A stretch of DNA of 64,000 nucleotides. It comes from Holophagaceae bacterium. GTDB lineage: Bacteria > Acidobacteriota > Holophagae > Holophagales > Holophagaceae. The notes below the pieces were generated by a model. It was not told where the DNA came from, did not search any database, and saw only the letters and a program-made list of their open reading frames with translations. The stretch lies in assembly GCA_016720465.1 (NCBI GenBank), contig JADKKO010000004.1:1-64000 (forward strand), read 5' to 3'. This document shows, one piece after another, positions 48,913 through 58,512 of the stretch. Numbering within the stretch: the stretch's first letter is position 1; every line of letters starts with the position of its first letter. The translations under genes were made by a program, and so were the position numbers.

Positions 48913-49011
48913 ATGAAGCTATCAATCATTGAAGACGAACCGAAATTGATGATGGAGGCAGCGAGTCGCCACACCACCTTGGTTTGGCGCCAACTCTATA
49001 TTGAGCGGTGA
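48913..49011 (+). pseudogene. Remnant of an OmpR-type response regulator N-terminus
   Basis: ATG 48913 begins MKLSIIEDEPKLMMEAASRH, the unmistakable start of a receiver domain (phospho-site Asp pocket IIEDEP), but the similarity ends after about 15 residues and the frame stops at 49011. It reads as the broken end of a response regulator gene beside the metal-resistance cluster. Short, so chance is possible. Confidence 0.5.
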
Positions 49012-49134
49012 TTGAAGGCACTACTTCAACTGAACCACGTGGTGTTGAGTCATGAGGGCATAGAATTGTGCCCTTGGATATTGGGGGCCGACGATCCAGC
49101 AAGGTTGGATTTAAATTTCAGTCGGTGAAACGAC

Positions 49135-49752
49135 CTATTGAATCTTGAGATGCGAATTGAGTTCAGCGATGCCCGCGCGAGCCTGGGCCGCCTGCTGGCT
49201 CGTGGGAGCAATTTCGATGACACGGTTCCAGGCTTTGATAGCCTTTTCGTTCTGCTTCAGATCCTGAGAGTAGACGATCCCCATGTTGAATAGGCTCTGC
49301 ACGTGCTTTGGGTCGAGTTTGGAAGACTTTTCAAAGTTGGCGATAGCTTTGTCATAGGCCATCAACTGACGGTACATGATGCCTTGATCGGTGAGAACAT
49401 TTGGATTGTTCGGCTCCAATTCCAAGGCCTTGGCATAGGCCTCCACGGCTTTCTGGGGCTGGTGAGTGTCGAAGTAGTCGTTGCCCAGCTGCGTCCATGC
49501 CACAAGGTTCTTAGGCTCACGGGCGACTAGCTGCAGGTTGCTGAACATGCGCGCCTGAGCTTCCGTCGTGTTGGGAATGGTGCCAGCATCGGGGGGGATC
49601 CCAATAGGAGCCGCGCCGGAAAGAGGCATGGGAATCGCCGCAGCGATGGCGGGTGGCGCCTGGCTGGATGAACGGCTGGTGCCGGTGAAATATCCGATGA
49701 TGAATCCCCCTAGGAGGCCCATCACGATACCAATCAAAATGTCTCGGTTCAT
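49135..49752 (-). CDS. Membrane-anchored TPR protein
   Basis: 205 aa. N-terminal helix ILIGIVMGLLGGFIIGYFTG, a Pro/Ala-rich linker, then three TPR repeats (AWTQLGNDYFDTHQPQKAVE; NVLTDQGIMYRQLMAYDKAI; SLFNMGIVYSQDLKQNEKAI). The layout resembles CcmI/NrfG-like or general scaffold proteins; partner unknown. CGGAG precedes ATG 49752. Confidence 0.8.
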   Translation of the reverse strand: MNRDILIGIVMGLLGGFIIGYFTGTSRSSSQAPPAIAAAIPMPLSGAAPIGIPPDAGTIPNTTEAQARMFSNLQLVAREPKNLVAWTQLGNDYFDTHQPQKAVEAYAKALELEPNNPNVLTDQGIMYRQLMAYDKAIANFEKSSKLDPKHVQSLFNMGIVYSQDLKQNEKAIKAWNRVIEIAPTSQQAAQARAGIAELNSHLKIQ

Positions 49753-49922
49753 GAATCAAACTCCGTTCTTTCGATGTGACGTTCGCGTTCAAATTTTTTC
49801 GGAGAACGAGTCCCAACGCGGTGGCCACGGTCTCACGTGGAATTGATCAACTCTTGAATCAGCGGCTTCCTGCCGAGGCTGCTGACGGCGAGCCCGGCGC
49901 CTCCTGCCCGCGGCATGTTGTC

Positions 49923-50984
49923 CTACCTTGCTGCGATCCCCCCGGTCGAGGCGCCTAGAGCATGGATCTTCAGCAAATGGGAGCGGCCTCGCACCGTCAC
50001 CGGATCCATTTCTAGAAATTTGAATTCACTGGGATCGGTGATCGCCGCCCTTGTAGCCTCGGAAACCAGTATCGGAACGTCATATTCCTTCGTCAGCGCT
50101 TGAAGCCGGGAGGCGACGTTGACCGTGTCTCCCATCACGGTGTATTCCATCCGCTCCAAGCAGCCCACGTGGCCAGCCATGAGCGGACCCGTGTGGATTC
50201 CGATGCCAATGTTGATACGCACATCGCCGAAGAATTTTTTAGCATTCAATTCTTCCAAACGCCCGATCATGGCAAGGGCCGTCCGGACCGCGCAAGCCGC
50301 ATGGTCGGAGCTCCGGATGGGCACGCCGAAGATAACCATCACGGCATCACCGATGTATTTGTCGAGTAGCCCGCGTTCGGCGAAGACGATTGCCACCATT
50401 TCGCCAAAAAAGGCGTTCAGCAATTGGAACACGCGCGCAGGCGCCATGCCCTCGCACATAGTCGTGAATCCGCGGACGTCGGCGAACAGAACCGTCGCCT
50501 CCGTCTCTTCGCCTTCGAGAACCGCCCCGCGTTGCAGGATTTCTTTCACGACGCTCGGAGAAACGAACCGAGAAAAGAGGTCGACGGTGCGCTCTCGCTG
50601 GCTTTTCTCGCGCCGGACGTGGTCACGGAATAGTCCAGTGAGTGTGCCAAACAAGATGAAGAAGGGCGCCTCGATCAAGTGTTCGATGTAGGAGGCATTC
50701 CACGCGCCTCCGTACAGATGGCTCGTGTGTGAGAGCATGACCGCGGACAGGGAAAGAGCAGCGGCGAGCCCGGCGCTGAATCCCTGGGCAAGGCCGCCAG
50801 TCACAGCAGCATATATCACCGGAATCAGGAACAACCGCGCTGTGATTCCAGCGAAGAGTGGAGAATCGGCTCCTTGAGCGACCACGTGAAGACCGGACAA
50901 TGAGGCGATCAGTGCGGTCCAGAGGACGATCCCCCGGAAGGGATGACCTGGTGGCGAGATGGCATTGGCTAGCGGTCGGATCAA
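49923..50984 (-). CDS. Class III adenylate/guanylate cyclase, membrane-bound
   Basis: 353 aa. Four to five N-terminal membrane helices (to about residue 120), a short linker ending FSRFVSPSVVKEIL, and a catalytic domain: TVLFADVRGFTTMCEGM (D169 metal site), LLDKYIGDAVMVIFGVP (K209, D213) and DTVNVASRLQALTK. Substrate could be ATP or GTP. The start is TTG 50984 with AAAGGG upstream. It lies 24 bases after the copA stop and may be in the same transcript. Confidence 0.88.
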   Translation of the reverse strand: MIRPLANAISPPGHPFRGIVLWTALIASLSGLHVVAQGADSPLFAGITARLFLIPVIYAAVTGGLAQGFSAGLAAALSLSAVMLSHTSHLYGGAWNASYIEHLIEAPFFILFGTLTGLFRDHVRREKSQRERTVDLFSRFVSPSVVKEILQRGAVLEGEETEATVLFADVRGFTTMCEGMAPARVFQLLNAFFGEMVAIVFAERGLLDKYIGDAVMVIFGVPIRSSDHAACAVRTALAMIGRLEELNAKKFFGDVRINIGIGIHTGPLMAGHVGCLERMEYTVMGDTVNVASRLQALTKEYDVPILVSEATRAAITDPSEFKFLEMDPVTVRGRSHLLKIHALGASTGGIAAR

Positions 50985-51007
50985 GAATTCCCTTTCATTA
51001 ATGGTGA

Positions 51008-53113
<2,106 letters not shown>

Positions 53114-53122
53114 AAATCCTCC

Positions 53123-53692
53123 TCATTGACTCGAAAGCGGGAGCCATGTAATTGGCGGATGGGCTTGGGACCTGCCGCGCCTCCTGCACCCCGGGGGTGA
53201 AGCTTCATGGCATTTCTCCGAGCAGCATTGGCAGGTTTCGCACCCGTACCTTGTGCATAGGGGCGGGTGCGATCCCGCAAGCAGCATGGTCAGATCCACC
53301 ACGCCATCGCTCACCAAGGACCGTTCCAGGGCCACCTTCGCATTCGCGCGACTCAACTCATTCCGAGCTTCCCGCAGGGCTTTCTCAGCCATTCGCTTCG
53401 CCGTCCAGAGAGCGTTGAGTTCACGTGTGCCCACGGTCTCTGATAGACGCGCAAGAATGGCGACCTTGTTACCGTGGACCTCGACGATGCCGCCAATCAA
53501 AGTCATCCAGTGTTCTTGCCCTTGGATTGTGAACCAGAGAAGGCCGCTTCCAACAAGTGTGATCCAAGGCGTGTGTCCCGGAAGAATGCTGTGCTTCTCT
53601 CGATATCGTGTGGAGAACTGGACCTCTGGAACGTGTCCGCAGAACACGTTTTTATACGGCGTGGTCACTTCAAGCAATAGGGTGTCTGACAT
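53123..53692 (-). CDS. Orphan F1-ATPase epsilon-like protein with Cys-rich tail
   Basis: 189 aa. Residues 1-135 match the epsilon (AtpC) N-terminal beta-sandwich and C-terminal helices: LLLEVTTPYKNVFCGHVPEV, SILPGHTPWITLVGSGLLWF, MTLIGGIVEVHGNKVAILAR and a charged helix LREARNELSRANAKVALERS. A 45-residue extension then has CTRYGCETCQCCSEKCHEA, five Cys plus a sixth that could bind metal. No other ATP synthase gene is present. GGGAGG precedes ATG 53692, and copA starts nine bases after its stop. Function unknown; metal sensing or binding is a guess. Confidence 0.72.
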   Translation of the reverse strand: MSDTLLLEVTTPYKNVFCGHVPEVQFSTRYREKHSILPGHTPWITLVGSGLLWFTIQGQEHWMTLIGGIVEVHGNKVAILARLSETVGTRELNALWTAKRMAEKALREARNELSRANAKVALERSLVSDGVVDLTMLLAGSHPPLCTRYGCETCQCCSEKCHEASPPGCRRRGRSQAHPPITWLPLSSQ

Positions 53693-53702
53693 TGGGACCT
53701 CC

Positions 53703-53885
53703 CTAGGTTTTGATGGGGCGCTTTTGGCGAGATGGGAGTAGTGCTTCTTTCACGAGCATTGCCGTCTGACGAATCCCATCCATGAAGTTCGAAGTGGATT
53801 CCATCTCATTGAAGTAGGTCTTCTTGGATCCCGGCCCGTAGGCCCACCCAAAGGCTGCTCCGCATCTACAGAAGGTGTGTGACAT
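53703..53885 (-). CDS. Small hypothetical protein, 60 aa
   Basis: Begins MSHTFCRCGAAFGWAYGPGS, with a CRC pair. It ends ten bases before the epsilon-like gene, so it sits in the operon. The ribosome site is weak (GGTGCGAG), so translation is uncertain. Confidence 0.4.
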   Translation of the reverse strand: MSHTFCRCGAAFGWAYGPGSKKTYFNEMESTSNFMDGIRQTAMLVKEALLPSRQKRPIKT

Positions 53886-53901
53886 CTCGCACCGCCATCA
53901 T

Positions 53902-54228
53902 TCATTTCTTGGGTGATTTGTTAGCCTTTGGGGCCGAGGGATTTTTCGAATCGATGGATCCACTCGCTGTCGGGTGGACCGGAGCCTTCCGGATTTTCGG
54001 TTTCTTGTAAATCACTAGAAGCAGGAGTGCCGCGAAAACAATCGCTCCGGCCACTGACAGAAAGATCTTCGCCATTCGGCGGTTTGCTGGATTTGGCGGA
54101 AGCGCACACGATTCAACCAGTGCCCCTGGTGGATGGGAGACGGGAAGCATCATCAAGCCCTTGAAGTACCGCTTGGGCGCCCGCTTCCGGGGATTGGGAT
54201 CAGGGGAGGCCTGCTTGCGAATAGGCAT
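53902..54228 (-). CDS. Small single-pass membrane protein, hypothetical
   Basis: 108 aa. A basic N-terminal half (RKRAPKRYF), one central helix IFLSVAGAIVFAALLLLVIY and a Lys/Pro-rich tail ending KSPKK. GGGAGGTGAAC precedes ATG 54228. A later ATG (54076, MAKIFLSVAG) would put the helix at the N-terminus. It overlaps the end of the sensor-kinase gene upstream only at the junction. No motif recognised. Confidence 0.6.
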   Translation of the reverse strand: MPIRKQASPDPNPRKRAPKRYFKGLMMLPVSHPPGALVESCALPPNPANRRMAKIFLSVAGAIVFAALLLLVIYKKPKIRKAPVHPTASGSIDSKNPSAPKANKSPKK

Positions 54229-54230
54229 GT

Positions 54231-55934
54231 TCACCTCCCTCGGGGGATCTGGATCAAAAAGCGCGTCAACCCACCGTCCAGTTTCTCGGCACAGATGGAG
54301 CCACCCATCTCGTGAACCGTGGCGGCCACATTGAAGAGTCCGAAGCCGCTCTCCGGTGTCTCCATGGAGGTGAGGTAGACCGGCTCAAAGACACGAGAGA
54401 TCTGCGATGCGGGAATGGCATCGCCGGAATCGACGATTTCAATGCAGTGGAATTCTTCCTCGCCCCAGGTCCGAATCCGGACAGTAGGCTCTCCGCCTGT
54501 CGCATCCAGAGCCCGCTGGATCAAAAGATCGAGACTGACCCTGAACTTTTCTCGTGGCCCCGTTACCAAGGCCGGATTGGCTGTCAATTCGAAAACCAAA
54601 GTGCCAAGGGGAACCCCATCGGTCTGGAAGGACACCACCATTTCCTGGATACAAGCATTCAGGTCGAACATGGTGTCCTGTTCAGGCATGAGGTCCTGAT
54701 TCGCGAAGTGGACGATTTGGCGCAAAAGGTCTGAAGCGGTCATGGCGCTGCATCCCAATTGCTCCCAGGTCGGCCATCCCGGAAGGCTTTCCTCTCCGTC
54801 GCGTTTGAGGCTGAGCATCTTGATGGATTGGAGAATGGGGTTCAATGAGCGCTGGAGATCCCGGCAGAAGGCCACCATATTTCCACCCACCGCCGCCATG
54901 CGCTGCGTTTCCACCAACCGCCGCTCTGCCTCTGTGGATCTGGAGATATCGCGAAATACAGCAAGGTGAACCATGCTAGCTGAAGATCGTGTGGCCCCGG
55001 CGGAGGCTTCCACCGCCAGTAATCTGCCGGTGGCATGGGTGAGATTGAAGGTGAAGCGCTCTCCCTGGTCAGCCTCCTCAATGCGCTTTCGGATTTCAGG
55101 AGGTAGGAGTAAATCCACATGCATCCCAGCCCTGAAGGTGGGAGTCGGGTGTCCCATGATTCTGCCCAACCCGGGATTTGCCTCCAGGGCGATTCCATCG
55201 TTTCCCCAGGCCAGAAGTCCCATCGGAAGGGTGTCCACCAGGGTCTTCGCAAAGCTGGCCGCAGAATCGCCCTTGAGCTTGAGCCACAGGGCCACGCATC
55301 CCGCTGCCCAAAAGGCCAAGGCGATCAGGAGTGAACCCGCTGCGAAAAATGAGAGTTGGTCATTGTTCCGTTGGCTGGCCTGGATGGAGGCATCCAGGCG
55401 GACACGATGGGAATGATCGAGAACCCGGAAGGCTCCCAGTGCTTCCTGATGCCGATGATCAAGGTGAGCCAAGGCCACGCGGGCCGTGGCGAGGGCTTCG
55501 GCCTTTCCGGGCCCTGGCTGAGCTTTCTCCCAAGCCAAGGCGGATCGCATGAATAGGTCTACTTGAGTCGCATATCGCTTCACCACGCCGTCCACGGCCG
55601 CCATGGAAGCGTCCCATTCCCCCGAAGTCCTTCGCGCTAGTTCCTCACGGGATCTGATAAGTGCATCCGAGGCTGCATCCACTGAGGCAATTTCCCTAGC
55701 GATTGATGGGGCGCTCAACAGGGGAGAAGTCCTCTGGTGAAGAGTCTCGAAGGCCTCCAGATGTCGGCCCGTTTCCAAGGTCCATATGGTGCAGTGGTCT
55801 AACTCGTGATGGGCTGCACGCGCACTTCGAACCAGCAAAATGGACCAGATGCCAAGCAATGCAAAGGGCACCAGGCACGCGGCGATGAACCAACGGCGCC
55901 TGACCAGGGATGGAATTACATCAAGCACGCGCAT
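54231..55934 (-). CDS. Histidine-kinase-like sensor lacking the phospho-acceptor His
   Basis: 567 aa. Helix at 16-38, an extracytoplasmic sensor region to about 195, a second helix (FAAGSLLIALAFWAAGCVAL), PAS domain about 230-335 (VDTLPMGLLAWGNDGIALEA) and an ATPase-like domain with VDSGDAIPASQISRVFEP and GFGLFNVAATVHEMGGSI. In the H-box position HDLNNLL the protein reads RDLQRSL (R358), so no His is available, and the N-box Asn is replaced (QRALDAT). It may be a pseudokinase or act through another protein. GAGGCACC precedes ATG 55934. Confidence 0.8.
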   Translation of the reverse strand: MRVLDVIPSLVRRRWFIAACLVPFALLGIWSILLVRSARAAHHELDHCTIWTLETGRHLEAFETLHQRTSPLLSAPSIAREIASVDAASDALIRSREELARRTSGEWDASMAAVDGVVKRYATQVDLFMRSALAWEKAQPGPGKAEALATARVALAHLDHRHQEALGAFRVLDHSHRVRLDASIQASQRNNDQLSFFAAGSLLIALAFWAAGCVALWLKLKGDSAASFAKTLVDTLPMGLLAWGNDGIALEANPGLGRIMGHPTPTFRAGMHVDLLLPPEIRKRIEEADQGERFTFNLTHATGRLLAVEASAGATRSSASMVHLAVFRDISRSTEAERRLVETQRMAAVGGNMVAFCRDLQRSLNPILQSIKMLSLKRDGEESLPGWPTWEQLGCSAMTASDLLRQIVHFANQDLMPEQDTMFDLNACIQEMVVSFQTDGVPLGTLVFELTANPALVTGPREKFRVSLDLLIQRALDATGGEPTVRIRTWGEEEFHCIEIVDSGDAIPASQISRVFEPVYLTSMETPESGFGLFNVAATVHEMGGSICAEKLDGGLTRFLIQIPRGR

Positions 55935-55953
55935 GGTGCCTCGCTAGGAATGG

Positions 55954-56211
55954 CTATTCGGCTTGTGTGACAGGCGGCGGTGTAGCGGGCGGCGTAGGCT
56001 CGGCTTTGGGATCACCTGCGGGGTCAGGTTGGGATTTAGCGCCAAGGGACTCACCTGAACGATGAGTGGCTCCTGGGGGTTCGGGCGGTGCTGGTGCCAC
56101 AGCAGGTTTGGCCGTGTGGTGGTTCGGTTCTGGAGAAACTTTGTGATGTCCCCGGCCATGGAAGACAAGCAGCATCAGGCCCATCATTCCGAGCATCAGA
56201 AGAAAGTTCAT
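55954..56211 (-). CDS. Small membrane protein with Pro-rich tail, hypothetical
   Basis: 85 aa. MNFLLMLGMMGLMLLVFHGR forms one N-terminal helix, followed by a His/Pro-rich exported tail (GHHKVSPEPNHHTAK, PAPPEPPGATH). AAAGGACCTCCC precedes ATG 56211. 19 bases upstream of the sensor-kinase gene. His content fits the metal theme. Confidence 0.6.
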   Translation of the reverse strand: MNFLLMLGMMGLMLLVFHGRGHHKVSPEPNHHTAKPAVAPAPPEPPGATHRSGESLGAKSQPDPAGDPKAEPTPPATPPPVTQAE

Positions 56212-56280
56212 GGGAGGTCCTTTCAAGAAAGATCACGTTGTCGCGACCAAAAAGATTTATTCATTGCGGTTGGGGGCGGA

Positions 56281-56341
56281 CATTAAGCGCCGTATCGTCT
56301 TGGCCAGAAAAGCGTTGGCCAAGACGATACGGCCCTTAATG
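56281..56341. repeat. 61-base near-perfect hairpin
   Basis: A 17-bp perfect stem (56290-56306 with 56316-56332, arm ccgtatcgtcttggcca) has a nine-base loop and an outer 7-bp stem cattaag/cttaatg (56281-56287 with 56335-56341). It begins at the stop codon of the DUF2231 gene and lies before the next gene of the operon. There is no T run, so it is not a classical terminator; an mRNA-processing element or a small inverted-repeat mobile element is possible. Confidence 0.8.
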
Positions 56342-56938
56342 TTTGTGGGGTGTCGCATCGTGGTGAGGCGGTTTAGGTGTGCTCTTGGCGGATGCATCGC
56401 CCTGAGGGGCGGCCTTTGACGGGTCCAGCTCCTGTCCTTCCCCGTGGCTGTGGCCTACACTTCCGTGCACTATGCCCTCCTCCTCAGGGGTTGGGAGGGA
56501 TTGCACGCCTAGTCCGTGGTGGAAGACGAGTTCTCCCCCCCGGAAACCCGTGCTTACGAGCAGCGCGAGACCTAGGATGAGGACGGACCCCATTACCCAG
56601 CCCGATGGCCAATGCTTGTCTCTCCCACGCCACGCAAAGACGACTAAGGCGATGAACACACCTGAAGTGGCAAGGGCCCAATTTCGATGGAGGGTCATGG
56701 CCGCGTGGCTGGGGGCGTCGTGCGCCACTGTTTGGTAGGCGGCCCAACCCGTCAGCAGGGCCGGGACAAGAGACAAAGCGCCAATCCAAAAATTCCAAAG
56801 AGCGGCTGACTTGAGTGCCTTCTGGGTATCCTCTCGACGCACCAAAGTTGCGCAAAAGCTGAGCATTCCACCAGATATCAACAGAGCCAAAGGAAAGTGG
56901 ATGGCGATGGGATGAAGACGTCCTACTGCTTCGAGCAT
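56336..56938 (-). CDS. DUF2231 membrane protein with His-rich C-terminus
   Basis: 200 aa. LHPIAIHFPLALLISGGM and GGELVFHHGLGVQ are the two DUF2231 landmarks, with four membrane helices. The C-terminal 60 residues are His-rich (VGHSHGEGQE, PPHHDATPHKH). GGAGGAGCGAC precedes ATG 56938. Such proteins often accompany metal-efflux or cytochrome genes; a metal-binding periplasmic tail is likely. Confidence 0.85.
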   Translation of the reverse strand: MLEAVGRLHPIAIHFPLALLISGGMLSFCATLVRREDTQKALKSAALWNFWIGALSLVPALLTGWAAYQTVAHDAPSHAAMTLHRNWALATSGVFIALVVFAWRGRDKHWPSGWVMGSVLILGLALLVSTGFRGGELVFHHGLGVQSLPTPEEEGIVHGSVGHSHGEGQELDPSKAAPQGDASAKSTPKPPHHDATPHKH

Positions 56939-57018
56939 GTCGCTCCTCCTTATGAATGGGGCTTCTCGGTGATTAGTAAGGGTTCAAGTTCACAGGCGGA
57001 TTGGAACTGAAGCCTTCA

Positions 57019-57420
57019 TCAGTGCTTGTGTTCAGAGGTGGCTGGCTTTACGGGCGCCACGGATTCACGCGATTTGGACTCATCTGAATCCTTCGGGGTG
57101 TTTTTCGGGCGACCTTCTTTGTCGAGATACTTATCGGGGTTATCGGCCATATCAGGGCCGCAGCCATCGCAGCAAACGAGGTAGTAGTTACCTCGGATCA
57201 CCACCTCACGATCCCGCCCGGGCTTCACGGGCTGGCCCATGACGGGGCAGATCGAATTGATGGCATGAACCTTTGGTCTGTCGGGGTCGGGTTGGCGCTG
57301 ACGCGAAGGGGCCGCACCATGCCCGCTATGACCGCCCTGGGAACTTCCAGTGCCTCCACAACCTTGGGGAAGGGGCGCCGCCAACGTGGCCGCCAAGATG
57401 AGGGTTCCAAGAAACAACAT
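57019..57420 (-). CDS. Exported YHS-like metal-binding protein (CPVMG/CCDGC)
   Basis: 133 aa. Signal peptide MLFLGTLILAATLAAPLP, then a Gly/His-rich linker and a core NSICPVMGQPVKPGRDREVV then YYLVCCDGCGPDMADNPDKYL, which resembles YHS/TRASH-type heavy-metal domains. Paralogue of the protein at 58221-58502. Ends SEHKH. AAGGAGATCCT precedes ATG 57420. Confidence 0.75.
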   Translation of the reverse strand: MLFLGTLILAATLAAPLPQGCGGTGSSQGGHSGHGAAPSRQRQPDPDRPKVHAINSICPVMGQPVKPGRDREVVIRGNYYLVCCDGCGPDMADNPDKYLDKEGRPKNTPKDSDESKSRESVAPVKPATSEHKH

Positions 57421-57519
57421 AGGATCTCCTTCAGGTAAGAGAGTGGAGTGATGGGGTTACTCGAAATGGGCACCGAAGAATGCGGTTCCACCGGGCATTG
57501 GGGAGGTTGGGATGCTGGA

Positions 57520-58167
57520 CTAGCGTTTGGCGCTCCAAAGAGAGAGCGTCCCTAACGGAGTGTGGAAAGTGCGGGTTCGCGTGACGTTTTGAAAGTCGGC
57601 TTGACGGAGCCATTCCTCCATGCGACCTTCCGCATGCCCACGCGTGAGTTCCCAGCCGTCGAGGATCCGCACCAGGGTAAAGCCGATCCATTGGAGGGCG
57701 TTTGCAGGGCGGTCCCAATCCGCGATGTGAAGTTCTCCCTCTTCTTTCAGGGAATTTCGCACCTTATCGAGAACCGCCTTCCGTTCAGATGCGGGAATAT
57801 GGTGAAGGAAGAGGCTCGTGACCACCCGGTCGAAGGGGCCCAGGTCAGGATCCAGATCCTGGGCGAAACCGCGGAGGAATGTCACATCGCTGCCCAGCCG
57901 CAGTGCCTTGGCTTGCGCCCGCTCTAATACATTAGGATCCGCATCCACCCCCAGGAGGAAGGCACCAGGGCAGTCGCGCTTCAGGGCGAGCGTCATGGTG
58001 CCCGTCCCGCTGCCCAGGTCCAAGACATTCTGACCAGGGCTGAGTGCTGCCTGGGCCACGAGGGCGGCCTTGAATGCCTTCTCCCGGCACAAGATGGCAA
58101 CCAAGGCATCGTATAGACCCGTCAAGGCGTGGAAGCGCAACGCGGGAACATAGGCGTTTTTTGTCAT
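57520..58167 (-). CDS. Class I SAM-dependent methyltransferase
   Basis: 215 aa. Motif I NVLDLGSGTGTMTLALK at about 47-63, GVDADPNVLERA, FDRVVTSLFLHHIPASERK and EGELHIADWDRP. The HHIP/ADWDRP pattern occurs in UbiE-like and metalloid methyltransferases; no cluster of Cys diagnostic for ArsM is present, so substrate is open. GGAGCCACC precedes ATG 58167. Lies between the two YHS-like genes. Confidence 0.85.
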   Translation of the reverse strand: MTKNAYVPALRFHALTGLYDALVAILCREKAFKAALVAQAALSPGQNVLDLGSGTGTMTLALKRDCPGAFLLGVDADPNVLERAQAKALRLGSDVTFLRGFAQDLDPDLGPFDRVVTSLFLHHIPASERKAVLDKVRNSLKEEGELHIADWDRPANALQWIGFTLVRILDGWELTRGHAEGRMEEWLRQADFQNVTRTRTFHTPLGTLSLWSAKR

Positions 58168-58220
58168 GGTGGCTCCAAGGGATGCCCGGGCCCTCTCGCG
58201 CCCGGGCAGAGGAAATGGAC

Positions 58221-58502
58221 TCAGTGCTTGTGCTCGCTGGGCTCCTTCGGGGCCTCGGGAGCCTTGTCCTTTTTCGCGTTCTTGGGCGTCCCATCCTGTT
58301 CGAGATATTTTGATGGATCAGCCAAGAGCTGCTTGTCGCATCCCGCGCAGCAGACGTAGTATTCGTGCCCCTTCACTTTGACGATGGGGCTCTTGCCGGG
58401 AGTTACGGCGTTCCCCAGGACGGGGCAGATCGTGTTGGTTGGCCCGCCCGTGGTGGGACTGGCGATAGCAGCCAGGGCACTGAAGATGAGGGTTGTGTAC
58501 AT
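58221..58502 (-). CDS. Exported YHS-like metal-binding protein (CPVLG/CCAGC)
   Basis: 93 aa. Signal peptide MYTTLIFSALAAIAS, core NTICPVLGNAVTPGKSPIVK then YYVCCAGCDKQLLADPSKYL, and a Lys/Pro/Glu-rich tail ending SEHKH. Same core as the 57019-57420 protein, so an ancient local duplication. AAGGAACGTCTC precedes ATG 58502. Four Cys in CPV and CC-x-GC could bind Cu or Ag in the periplasm. Confidence 0.75.
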   Translation of the reverse strand: MYTTLIFSALAAIASPTTGGPTNTICPVLGNAVTPGKSPIVKVKGHEYYVCCAGCDKQLLADPSKYLEQDGTPKNAKKDKAPEAPKEPSEHKH

Positions 58503-58512
58503 GAGACGTTCC

